DNA of 64,000 nt from Pictodentalium vernedei (lineage: Eukaryota; Mollusca; Scaphopoda; Dentaliida; Dentaliidae), in assembly GCA_031216915.1 (NCBI GenBank), contig CM062289.1, positions 447,602,910 to 447,666,909 of the forward strand, read 5' to 3'. Below, piece by piece: positions 54,305-64,000 of this stretch. A program made the translations under genes and the position numbers. The notes below the pieces were generated by a model. It was not told the origin of the DNA, did no database searches, and saw nothing but the letters and a program-made list of their open reading frames with translations. Positions within the stretch are counted from its first letter, which is position 1, and each line of letters begins with the position of its first letter.

Positions 54305-55813
54305 TAATTATACCACCCACTTGAAAAGTGGGAGGTATATAGTGTTCACTTGGTCCATCCGTACGTCCATCCATCCACCTGTCCATAACGCTTTGGGGGG
54401 GGGGGGGGGGGGTACACATCTGCTATCCGCAACTCCTCCTAAACCAGTGAACGGATTTCATTGAAACTCTGACATTCTTTTACATACATTGAAGATGCGC
54501 ACCTCCTATTTTCTTTTCAGATATTTTCATTTTTACAGTTTCCCAAACTGAAAAATGAACTTTGTCAAATTCAGTTGACATTCTGTACAGATCTGCTATC
54601 CGCAACTCCTCCTAAACCATTGAACAGATTTCATCGAAACTTTCAGCCGTTCTTTTACATACATTGCAGATGTGGACCTCCTATTTTCTTTTTAAATATT
54701 TTCATATTTACAGTTCCCCATATTCAAAAATGTTCTTTGTCAATTTAGGTTTTAGTAGGGAGGGGTATAGATCTGCTATCCGCTACTCCTCTTAAACCAT
54801 TGAACAAACTCCATTGAAACTCGCAGACCTTCTTTTACATACATTGAAGATGTGCACCTCCTATTTTTCTTTCAGATGTTTTCATATTTCGATGTCCGTC
54901 CGTCCGTTACGTTTTAGGGATGTACACATCTGCTATCCACAACTCCTCTTAAACCATTGAACGGATTCCATTGAAACTCTCAGGCATTCTTTTACATACA
55001 TTGAAGATGTGCACCTCCTATTTTCTATTCAGATATTTTCATATTTACAGTTCCCCATATTCAAAAATGGTCTTTGTCAATTCAGGTTTTAGTAGGGAGG
55101 GGTATAGATCTGCTATCCGCTACTCCTCTTAAACCATTGAACAAACTCCATTGGAACTCTCTGACATTTTTTTATATACACTGAAGATGTGCACCTCCTA
55201 TTTTTCTTTCAGATGTTTTCATATTCAGACATTCGGCCGTCCGTCCGTTATGCTATAGGGGTATTACGTTTTGAGTGGGGGGGGGGGGGGGGGGTACACA
55301 TCTGCCATCTGCAACTCCTCTTAAACCAGTGAACGAATTTCATTGAAACTCTCAGACATTCTTTTACATACACTGAATATGTGCACCTCCTATTTTGTTT
55401 TCAGATATTTCCTTTTTTTATTTTCTCATATTGAAAAATGAACTTTGTCAAATTCAAATGACATTCTGTACAGATCTGCTATCCGCAACTCCTCTTAAAC
55501 CATTGAAAAGATTTCATTGAAACTTTCAGACATTCTTTTACATATATTGAAGATGTGCACCTCCTGTTTTGTTTTCAGATATTTTAATTTTTAGGATGGG
55601 CTTTTTCAATTCAAGCTTGTGGGGGGGGGAGGGGGTTGTTGACATTTGCTATCCACAACCTCTTTTAAACTAGTGAATGGATTTCAATGAAACCTTCAAA
55701 CGTTGGTGTCAGTGTTTGTGCTCTCTTCATTAAACACACTTTTACTGTTGTAAAATGTTTCTTGGTGGGAGTGGGTGGTATCATTTAGTGAGCAGTGCTC
55801 ACATTTTTTCTAG
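54305..55813 (+). mobile_element. Helitron-like element with ~175-bp tandem core
   Basis: Head ATTATACCACCCACTTGAAA and CCGT/CCAT-rich stretch, about eight units with ATCTGCTATCCGCAACTCCT and TTTTACATACATTGAAGATG, poly-G runs, and a 3' end with hairpin GTGAGCAGTGCTCAC followed by a short spacer and CTAG|T. The hairpin plus CTAG and following T is the Helitron 3' signature. Confidence 0.75.
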
Positions 55814-56112
55814 TTTATAATTAAATTGGATGGAAAATGACAAGCAAAAATCTTTCATGCAACAGAATAGTTCCAATTCATTGCCCGCTCTCAAATAAAA
55901 CAGGGTTAAATGATCGTAAGCAATTGACAGTTTTCCTCTGCATGAGCTTAAAACTGAATATGTAGCTCAGCAAATCTACTTAGATTTGTGTGTTTTTCTC
56001 CACGCGAATATTTACGCAAATTAATTTGCAAATTCATATGGCATTTTATGGCCTACGAGTGTGTTCCTGAAGAAGATAATATACGCATAATGAAAAACAT
56101 AATGAATTATAC

Positions 56113-56229
56113 CTCTTTACTGGAGCTGGATATTAACTGAGACAGGAAGTATCTTTCTGAACTTGAGATTGCTGGGATTGCCCAGTGCAGATCAAATTGT
56201 CCTGCTTCTTGATTTTCTGTAGGTGGATT
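56113..56229 (-). CDS. CNOT11: CNOT11 visible exon 1 (N-terminal half)
   Basis: A 117-nt exon of 39 codons, phase 0 at both ends. It is preceded in sense by a pyrimidine-rich tract ending in CAG and followed by donor GTATAATTC. The translation begins NPPTENQEAGQF and contains WAIPAISSSERYFLSQL, resembling the vertebrate CNOT11 segment with a proline-rich start and an FFLSQL-like motif just before the FKKTP motif. This is the least conserved exon seen, but its frame joins directly to the next exon to give KELFKKTPTQI. The element-rich stretch to the right (56300 onward) begins about 70 bp from the acceptor. Confidence 0.85.
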
Positions 56230-56299
56230 CTGAAAAACAAAATTCAAAATTACATTACATATGCTAAAATTTCACAGACAGAAATGTACATCACAGAAA

Positions 56300-56362
56300 A
56301 TTTTACCAATTCAATCTTGTTTTACAGAGCTCTTTGAGCTCTGTCAAATAAGACTGAATTGG
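56300..56362. repeat. palindrome (ACCAATTCAATCTTG arms)
   Basis: Imperfect foldback ACCAATTCAATCTTGTTTTA ... AAGACTGAATTGGT around GAGCTCTTTGAGCTC, about 70 bp upstream of CNOT11 visible exon 1. Confidence 0.65.
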
Positions 56363-56439
56363 TCAAAATCTCAGCTACATTAGGCCCCACAAAGTAGATC
56401 TTATCAGGCTATTTTTTGTAAAATTGCATGTGGATGGGC

Positions 56440-56967
56440 ATTTTTGTTTGATTATACCCCCCCTCCCCCCCAAAACTTTGTTTGTATATAGGAATCACCC
56501 TGTCCGTCCGTCCGTCTGTCCGTCCGTCTGTCCGTCCATCCGTCCGTCCATCCGTCCTTACAAGCGCAACTCCTCCTAAACCGTTTGAAGAATTTTCATG
56601 AAACTTTACACAATGGAAGAACTCCATATGAAGATGCGCATGAAGCAATATAATTCCGTTCTGACATTTCCAAGGGGAGATAATCTAACTTATACATTTC
56701 AATTGCTACATCATATGGTTGTGTCCTCGAAAGTGTAAAGCCTCCTGAACCGTTCAATGAATTTTCTTGAAACTTTACACAATGGAAGAACTCCATATGA
56801 AGATGCGCATGAAGCAATATAATTCTGTTCCGATATTTCCAAGGGGAGATAATTTAACTTGCACATTTCAATTGCTACATCATATGGTTGTGTCCTCGTA
56901 AACGCAACTGCGTGTGGGGGGGGGGGGGGGGGGTATCACTTTGTGAGCTTGCTCACAGTACCTCTAG
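56440..56967 (+). mobile_element. short Helitron-like element with two core units
   Basis: Head GATTATACCCCCC, (CCGT)n-like run (56500-56560), two ~185-bp units with ACTTTACACAATGGAAGAAC, poly-G, then hairpin GTGAGCTTGCTCAC and CTAG|T at 56964. Same design as 54305-55813 with a different core. Confidence 0.75.
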
Positions 56968-57135
56968 TTTTTTGTTTGTTTTTTTTTGTAATTATTTCTT
57001 TGCCATCAAAAGTTCATATACTCTTGGTTTGTTTTTATGTTTTACACTTCATAATCTACAGCATAGCATGGGTGGTGCTGTATTTTGTCCCTTGTGTGCA
57101 AGAAAGCTTTGCATTGTAAACAGTACAATAATTGC

Positions 57136-57244
57136 TTAACCCTTTACCCAACTTAACGGCCAAAACCGGCCAGCGCTATTCTCAAAAATCGGCAATTAAT
57201 TTTCATTATTTTTTTCATTTTTTGTCTCAAAAATATAGGTTACA
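57136..57244. mobile_element. piggyBac-like MITE, half copy
   Basis: TTAACCCTTTACCCAACTTA through to AAAATATAGGTTA, where it stops abruptly. The palindrome's second arm and right TIR are missing. Confidence 0.8.
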
Positions 57245-59151
57245 GTGGTGTGATCACAAAAGTGGAAGAAATTTCGTTTCCGCATCGATAAAAACGAAGC
57301 GCAATTGAAAGCGTAATCGCGATTTAATTGATAATGCGTCAAGTAAATCGAGCCGAAATAGCAGCGGAATCGATACTGCACAAACTGCGAGTTCATTGAT
57401 TAAAACAGACGGGGTCGCGATTTGCATGAAATTATTGGTCGGCTGACTTGTACTGTACACGACCCTTCTTGTGAAAATTTCAGCTACGGGTATAATGAAG
57501 TTAAACGATAGTGATACTCGTGCTGTCCTGTGAACGTGGATTTTTTCATGATGTTATGGAAAAAATGAACAATTAAATGTTGCTATTAAAAAATCATTTT
57601 CGTATTCCCAACGAACTTACAAAGTTGTTTGTGAAGCCTATATTTCTTTTCGATTCAATTCCACGGATTACCAAGCGAAATTTATCTCGGAACAATTTGA
57701 ATTTTAATATATTATATTTCCTAAGTTCATTGCAAAATGTGACGTTCGTCCCCTCACAGCTGAACACACTTTGCAGTTTGGACCTCGACTAATTCGGGGC
57801 CAGGTTAATTTGGACCCAAAAAGCACAAGAAACCCGACCACATTATCAGTTCATGAACCATACTGGGTACAACCAGTAATTTAATTTAACCTTCAAATTT
57901 CGAAACCCCTTTCATTATTGGGTTAAAAAGCGAAACATAAGTTTCATCTAATGTGCATCTGAACGTAATTCTGTTTAAAGCCCAGCGGATGAACCATGTC
58001 TGGTGTTCAAAATGAAATACCCTGTAGTGAGGGGTCACAGAGATATTAAGAAATTGATGGAACAGAATGAATAATATCCAGATAGATCGACGATATACCC
58101 CCATTTTTGATCGTCTAACCGCATACCTACTGGAGCTGTATTGGGACACATTCAACAATATGTCACTCGCTAGATCTGTGATCGTTGATGACTCATTTTT
58201 CAAGGACCCTACACCCCCACCCCTCCAAATCACACACGCTTGTACCAACTCTGTATTCACATTTGAGAGTTAGGCCTCATTAAGGAATATGAATAAAAAA
58301 GTAGCATGCCACTCGATATTAGTCGAGAAAATTTCCAAAAAGTTAAACTATTGATATTTTAATAGGCATGACACAAGATAAAATTAAAAGTGAAAACGAA
58401 ATCATACAGACCAAAAACTTAGTTCTCAGAAAGAGACGTTATAGTTGTTAATTGCAAGTGTGTAATAAGCCCGCACTAGTAATGAGGCCTATAAGCGCAC
58501 TTAAACTGCAGCCCCCCCGCCCCCCCACCTTACATGGCCATTAATTATTTTTTCAAGGATTCAATAATAAACATTAAAATGTTGATTAAAAAGCTTCGAA
58601 GCCAACAGGGAGTGTGATTATGCAAAACAGAGAATCTGAACAAGTTGTACCTCCCCCGCACCTCTAATGCCCCCACCCCCCAAATGCTGGTCAGCATGGG
58701 AACAGTTTGAATGCTTGGCGTTGATCAAAGTAATAAATTTGATTTTTTAAATAAGTAAAATGAATAAATAAATAAATAAAAACAGCAATGCCAATCAGGC
58801 GTGTAGTTCTGGTGTCCAGTTGTACTGGAAAATTAGGCTGTTTACCCATGGAGTTGCAGCAAAAAAAAATTACTGAAAAGTCGCTTTTGTGGTTGGACGT
58901 TCACTCACCAGAGAGGCGGTTGTTTGGGATGAATCGTCTGCATGCACGTTATGTTACTGAACAAATTTCGTAACGTTAAGCCTGTTGGAGTTACAAATAA
59001 AAGCAATGGTTGTGTATTTTAGCTATTTATTCATCAATAACGTTTGAAAGAATACAGCAGGAAGCATGTTAGTCCACAGGGACAAAGATTTTCCACAACA
59101 TTCAAACACGTGCTTGCGTTTTAGAATTTTTATAACTGGGCGCACTGTAAT
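57245..59151. other. sequence of unknown nature right of CNOT11 visible exon 1
   Basis: No coding exon recognised on either strand. It opens with CAGTGGTGTGATCAC, which looks like a hAT terminus, directly at the MITE breakpoint, but no matching right end was found. A TAAA microsatellite lies near 58760-58781. GC-balanced patches (57250-57480) differ from the surrounding AT-rich intron. Confidence 0.4.
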
Positions 59152-59357
59152 ATTTTTATACTGTACCAATGACCCAGACATAGCTGCTGGTGCTAACTCT
59201 TAAAATATAGGGCCAAACACAAATTTTGCCCCCCAATCCCCAAAATTTGCATCTAAAACTAAAGAAAACATGTCCTGAAAGGCCCTCCACACTTCGCCCC
59301 CACTGCGCATGCGCAGTGTCAAGGACGTTCCGAAATTGGCGCCATTAATCATTCTAA
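59152..59357 (+). repeat. DIRS copy D 5' inverted terminal repeat
   Basis: Starts ATTTTTATACTGTACC and contains CACTGCGCATGCGCAGTG. Its partner is outside the window. Confidence 0.88.
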
Positions 59358-60503
59358 GTTTGGCCCTTCATCAGTTAACATCTGACTGATCTTTGTGCTT
59401 ATAAATCTCAGTTTAAATGATGCCAGACACATAAATATTACTGAAATGGTGATTCTAAGGAGGATAGAGAAGGAGGAGAGGAAAAGAATGTGTGACAGAA
59501 TATTATCAGGGCTGTAACTTAAATTTTTTTAATGAAATTATGTTAAGTTACCTATTTTCAAGGCAGCAGCCATTTTGTTGTTATTCTGATTATTTAGTTA
59601 CACTGTTTTTTAAGTGTTTTCCTCTCTCCCTGTCCTTTAAGTTCCCCCTTGCTATTCTCCCATGCTTTTGGCATAGTTTTTGTAATTATTATTACTAAAT
59701 TTTCTTGGGAGTTTTAGCTGAATAACAGAATGAATTCTGTTCTTTCCCCATGTTTACGTCTTCACCTACGGGTGGTTAGGCGTTGTGTTCTGCATCTACC
59801 ATCTGATGTTCTGCAGTTTCTTCCCTGGAAGTCTCTGTTTTGCATCAGATGGTGTATTTTTGGTTACTGATTTCGGGCCTGGGTGCCTGGAGTCTTATTT
59901 TAGTGTTTTTACACTCATTGTTTACATTTACAACAGCCCTCTGTGTGAGGGGGGGATTTCTAAAAATAATATCTTGATGTTATTTTAATCATAACTAGAT
60001 ACATTATTATTGTTCGTAAGTGTTGAATAAATTGTTTAAAATATTTTTAAAATTTTTGTCCACACTTAGGCTTGGGATCCATTGGGGCTCAACGTTACTT
60101 TTCAGAAACTTGGGCTGTTCTGAAAAAATATTTTTTCAAAATATTTTGATTTCAATTATTTTTTTCTATATTAATGGATCATATTATTATTATGTATTTT
60201 GATTGCCAGGGGTTAGTGCGAGTACCAGGACTTGTTTTCTTTTCACATTGAAAGGATATTGATCAATTGTTTTAAGAGGAAGTCTTCCTCTGACTTTATT
60301 ATCATTCTATATGTGGTCAGTGTACTCGCATTAACTCCTGTTCTGTATCGTATGATTTCGATGACAATATGGGAAGCGTATGTCACGGTATGTTGTTGGG
60401 GATTTGGACACTCCGGTCCTTTCCCCGCAGGGTCACTCTACTTTATCAATTTCTATTTCAGACGATCAAGATTAGGGTGATGTATCTGTGATGTCTTCCA
60501 ACA

Positions 60504-61634
60504 GTGTGCCTCCGTCGTCACAATTAATGAAGGGCTAGCGGAAAAGTGCTCATGTAAATACGCCAATTGCCTAAGAGGACCCTAGTAGGTTCGACGGCCT
60601 TTGACGTCCGCTAGCTCGCCCGGTGTAGCGTCCATTCACCGAATGGTTCGGCAGCCGGGTTCGTCCGTTGCGGTCTAGAAGGAATTTTGGGGTGATGCGA
60701 GCACTATAAATTAACCCAATGCACACCCAGTGACGGCGGATCGGAGGGAGAACGCAGGAAGCCTTTTAGTCCGGTTCATAGCTCGTTCCGGTCCATCCGG
60801 ACGGCAAGCGAGAGAGGCCCCTCTCTCGTTCAACAACATCTGGCCCCAGGTGTTGTGGTACAAAATGTGTCGCAAGCGGAGCTTACGTCCGTCGCTCGGG
60901 ACGCTCCGTTGTATAGGCAGTCCGCTGAGACTGCTAAGGCTTCCTCTTCTCGTCAGCGCACACGACCGCACCTTGGCTGCGTGACCGCCGATATATTACC
61001 AGCTTCGCCGATCAAGGATTCTTCGGCGACCAGGTCACACCATCCGGTAGCCAGGGACACGAGGCCTGCAGACTCCGGACGTTCGCATAGGAAGTGTGCG
61101 GGAGTCAACGTACATGGAGCTTCCGGCGGCAATGCATCGTAAGACCGCTACTGCACAGGCCTCGGGAACGGACGTGCTTTCCTTAATAGCACAGTTTATC
61201 GCAGCATCCCAGCATCAACTGAATCTGTCGCATATATTTTATCCGACGATGCTGGGTCGGGACGCTCCGCGGAAGCCGGTACGGACGTCCGAAAGTTTCA
61301 TCCGGTCCGACGGGATACCGAAAGGGATTCGGAGGATTTCGAGCTTTCCCTTTCGGAACAACATATGCTGTTGTGTATGTCATCTGACTTGGTCTTCTAC
61401 AGCTTCTTTCGTCGGACCAGAATGCTGCGATGCCGGATAAGAAACTGATAGCGTCGGTGGACTTAGAAATTTTTGGTTCGGTTCAGGGACATCGTCCCTC
61501 AGTTCCGACATAGTCCAATAATGTCACTCAAACTTTCGAATTATTGAACGACGCTATATATATTATTATTTTATGCTTGCTATCTAAGCATTTCTGGTTT
61601 CTTGTTCGAAGAGTTATGGAGATGTCTTTCAAAA
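60504..61634 (+). pseudogene. gag-like module 1, DIRS copy D
   Basis: Overlapping frames end at 61142 (SSATRSHHPVARDTRPADSG ... GGNAS) and start at 61096 (AAMHRKTATAQASGTDVLSL ... VGPECCDAG). 1131-bp period to module 2. Double hairpin at about 60809-60855 with one A-to-G giving a G-U pair. Confidence 0.72.
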
Positions 61635-62735
61635 GTGTGCCTCTGTCGTCATAGTTAATGAAGAGTTAGCGGCAATAAGTGCTCATGGAATATGTCTATC
61701 GCCTACGGAGTGACATTCGCTAGCTCACCCGGTGTAGCGTACATTCATCGAATGGTTCGGCTGCCGGGTTCGTCCGTTGCGGTCTAGGAAGGAGATTTGG
61801 GTGATGCGAGCACTTTAATTACTTTAGTACTCACCCAGTGACGGCAGATTGAGGACAGATCGGAGGAAGCCTGTTAGTCCGGTTCCTGGCTTGTCCAGGT
61901 CCGTCCGGGCTGTGAGCGAGAGAGGTCCCTCTCTCGCCCAACAACATAGGGGACCGCATGTTGTGGTTCAGATATTTTACATTCGGAGCATATGTCCGTT
62001 GGTCGGGACGCTCCGTTATATTGACAGTCCGAGAGACTGTCTTTAATGCTTCCTCATCCTCACAGCAGGGCACACGACCGCACATTGGCTACGTGACCTC
62101 GAGTATCCGATCAGTTTCGGCATTCAGTGATTCCACGGCGAATAGGTCACGCCATCCGGTAGCCAAGGGACACGAGGCCTATACACTCCGTTCGCTCGCA
62201 TATTGGTAGTATGCACGGGGTAACGATCACGGAACTTCCAGCGGCAATGCATCGTAAGACCGCTTCTCCTCAGGCCTCGGTGACGGACGTGCTATCCGAG
62301 TTAGCACAGTTGTTTCGCAGCATCCCAGCAATTGACAGTTTCTCGGTCGAATCAGGAATTATCCGACGGCGCTGGGTCGGTGCGGTCCGCGGTTGCATCA
62401 GTTTCGGACGACCGAACGCTTTATAGGGTCCGACAGGATGGCGAAAGGGATTCGAAAGATTTCGAGTTTTCCCTTTAGTAGTATCGGAAGATGCCTTTCA
62501 TATCTTCTGGCATTATCTTCCAGTGATTATTATTTTGGACTTCATTGCTGCGATCTTGGATAAGAGACTTATAGCGTCATTGGACTCGGATTTTTCGATC
62601 GGTTCAGGGACATTGTCCCTGACTTACCGACGCAGTCCAATATTGTCATTACAACATGTGTTTTATTTTTCGACGCTATATATATATATATACAAGCCTG
62701 CTACTAAGCATGTTAGTTCAGTTTCTTGTCCGCGT
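61635..62735 (+). pseudogene. gag-like module 2, DIRS copy D
   Basis: ANRSRHPVAKGHEAYTLRS ends with a stop two bases before the ATG at 62211 that opens AAMHRKTASPQASVTDVLSE. Double hairpin at about 61918-61964. Confidence 0.72.
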
Positions 62736-63219
62736 TGCTCATTTCTGCCATTTTATCATTTATACAAATAGTTTATTTTGGCAGAGCAGGGCATACCGAG
62801 AGTTCATATGCGTCTAGACGGTGTTATTAAAGACTGCATATATTCTTTTTCGCCGTTTATGTCTTTTCCAATTTCAATGTTGGGAACGACATTATGTATA
62901 GTAGACTTAACTTAGACGCTTTATTATACGTAATCCGCCTTACTGAGGCGTTATCATTACGTCTTCAAGAAAAGATATACGGGATATTATTCTCAATGTA
63001 ATTTCTTTTGAGGGCAGTAGTTTGTTCACGTATAACTCCGCCCTTCAGTGGCTGACTGGAGTTAGTTAGACGTGACGCAGCCCTAGCAACATCCACACGC
63101 GTGGATAGTAAGGTTAAGAACTCTCTCAGAGTCGCTTCGTTCTCGGAGGAGCTTCTCTTCGACGGCAACTTTTCGGCAATCCATGAATTGCTCGATTTAT
63201 ACGTTCTCTTGGCTATCTA

Positions 63220-63840
63220 GTGTTACAAGAGATTCAGACTGGGGCAAACATTCGGTGGTTGACTCAGAGAGTGCCGCCGCAGTTGCCGGACCCGAGTGTG
63301 GCTGTTATGACGGTTGCCAGTCAAACAGATTGGGATATAATACTGATCCCTACGGATTCGAAGTGCCAGGGTCTTTGGGTTCCGCAGTCTTTTAGCAATC
63401 AGTTTAACTTCCGCGGAATAATGTTTTTTAGGCTTGCTTTATGTCATTGCATGAACATTATTCAGAAACGCATGCCCAAATTCCTGTCCTTTAATTCGAC
63501 AGTAGTGGCGTATCTCCGGAACCAGGGAGGCACTCTTTCGTTTCCGTTATTCAATTTAATGGAAAGAATCCGTCTGTTGGTTATAGTACACCAAGTTCAG
63601 TTTTGGTCCGTCATATTCCGGGTCGTCTGATTGTTTTATCGGACTCCCGTTCTCTTACGGGTCACTTGTTGCTGTCAGAATGGACTCTCAACAAACAAGT
63701 ATTCAATCAGATTTGCTATCTATGGGAGCGCCCAATGATGATTTATTTATGACACAGCTTGCTAATCAATTGCAGACGTATGTGTTGGCTTGTCCAGATC
63801 TCTGAGCTAATATTGTTAACGCTCTATTGATCTATAGGAC
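63220..63840 (+). pseudogene. RNase H / MT-like remnant, DIRS copy D
   Basis: The longest open stretch of the family: one frame from 63220 to 63630 spans RWLTQRVPPQLPDPSVAVMT through VVAYLRNQGGTLSF. The next conserved block, VRHIPGRLIVLSDS, is in another frame, so a shift near 63610 breaks the domain. Catalytic acidic positions read V and F. Confidence 0.82.
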
Positions 63841-64000
63841 GGAATGATAGGATACGCGTATCCTCCGGCGCTGTTGTTTTAGCAGGTATTGCTAAGATAA
63901 ACAACCACAATACATTTCTGTTGATAGCATCTCTATCTTCACAGAGATCATGAGTAATTTACTCTCTTGTCTACTGTGGGTCTTAATGTGAAATCTTCCT

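Larger units (their letters stand above)
2088..56229 (-). other. CNOT11: CNOT11 gene locus (partial), eight exons in view
   Basis: Eight short blocks on the minus strand, each bounded by AG at the acceptor and GT at the donor, join in phase into 321 codons without a stop. The product reads collinearly as CNOT11 (C2orf29), a CCR4-NOT subunit that with CNOT10 docks on the N-terminal part of CNOT1. Exon lengths in transcript order are 117, 54, 116, 163, 207, 80, 70 and 156 nt. By comparison with the remembered vertebrate protein, the N-terminal third and the last 35-40 residues are missing. Their exons were not found in 56230-64000 or 1-2087 and probably lie outside the window. Visible introns run from about 1.8 kb to about 13 kb and are filled mainly with transposable elements. 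Family assignment is firm; exon borders are read by eye. Confidence 0.93.
59152..64000 (+). mobile_element. DIRS-type retrotransposon, copy D (5' part, cut by window end)
   Basis: Plus orientation, opposite to CNOT11 and to copies A-C. 5' ITR 59152-59357 (a 3-bp CTG duplication in AGCTGCTGGTGC), leader, two gag-like modules, RT-less linker and RNase H/MT remnant up to about 63840; the recombinase, ICR and 3' ITR lie beyond 64000. Confidence 0.9.

Noticed and set aside
56409..56817. ORFs with repeated RTDG-type text
   Set aside because: Products of a CCGT-type microsatellite and tandem units of a Helitron-like element.
57245..59151. Possible CNOT11 first exon
   Set aside because: No frame on the minus strand resembled the expected N-terminal CNOT11 text and no splice donor in phase with 56229 was found.

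Overview
This is eukaryotic nuclear DNA, almost certainly from a mollusc and most likely a bivalve. The single cellular gene has GT-AG introns. The rest is dense with repeat types I associate with bivalves: ~165-bp tandem-core Helitron/pearl-like elements, an AACAAGAGGCCCC-type repeat, tRNA-derived SINEs and TTAA-flanked foldback MITEs. The species is inference; no taxonomic marker is present.

The host gene is CNOT11, a CCR4-NOT complex subunit, on the minus strand. Eight coding exons, all with canonical splice sites and compatible phases, lie at 56113-56229, 51354-51407, 49524-49639, 46223-46385, 36835-37041, 25225-25304, 12229-12298 and 2088-2243. Together they give 963 nt (321 codons) without a stop. 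The N-terminal exon(s) lie right of 56229, probably beyond 64000, and the last exon lies left of position 1. Nearly everything else in the window is therefore intron.

The introns are dominated by a DIRS-type (tyrosine-recombinase) retrotransposon family. Three full copies lie in gene sense: A 3296-10190, B 17007-23930 and C 37324-44325. A fourth, D 59152-64000, runs antisense and is cut by the window end. A diverged relative E (about 28900-34217) and a fragment F (about 34552-34935) belong to a second subfamily. Each full copy has inverted terminal repeats, an internal complementary region (ICR) matching the joined ends, a 5' leader, a tandemly duplicated ~1.1-kb gag-like module, an RNase H/MT-like segment and a tyrosine recombinase remnant. 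Reading frames are broken, no reverse transcriptase domain is recognisable, and the RNase H acidic residues are lost in every copy read, so the family looks non-autonomous.

Around these lie about eighteen TTAA-flanked piggyBac-like MITEs, most with a near-perfect central palindrome. There are also hAT-like foldback MITEs with 8-bp target duplications, a TA-flanked MITE, six Helitron/pearl-like elements with ~160-190-bp tandem cores, SINE copies and one 5'-truncated LINE. Several insertions are nested, which orders them in time: for example, DIRS copy B sits inside a MITE, and a MITE and a Helitron-like element both sit inside another MITE.

The observations most worth following are three. First, a sequence variant private to copy B occurs both at its end and in its ICR. 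Second, a double hairpin recurs in every gag module with compensatory base changes. Third, the gag-like module has been amplified in tandem.
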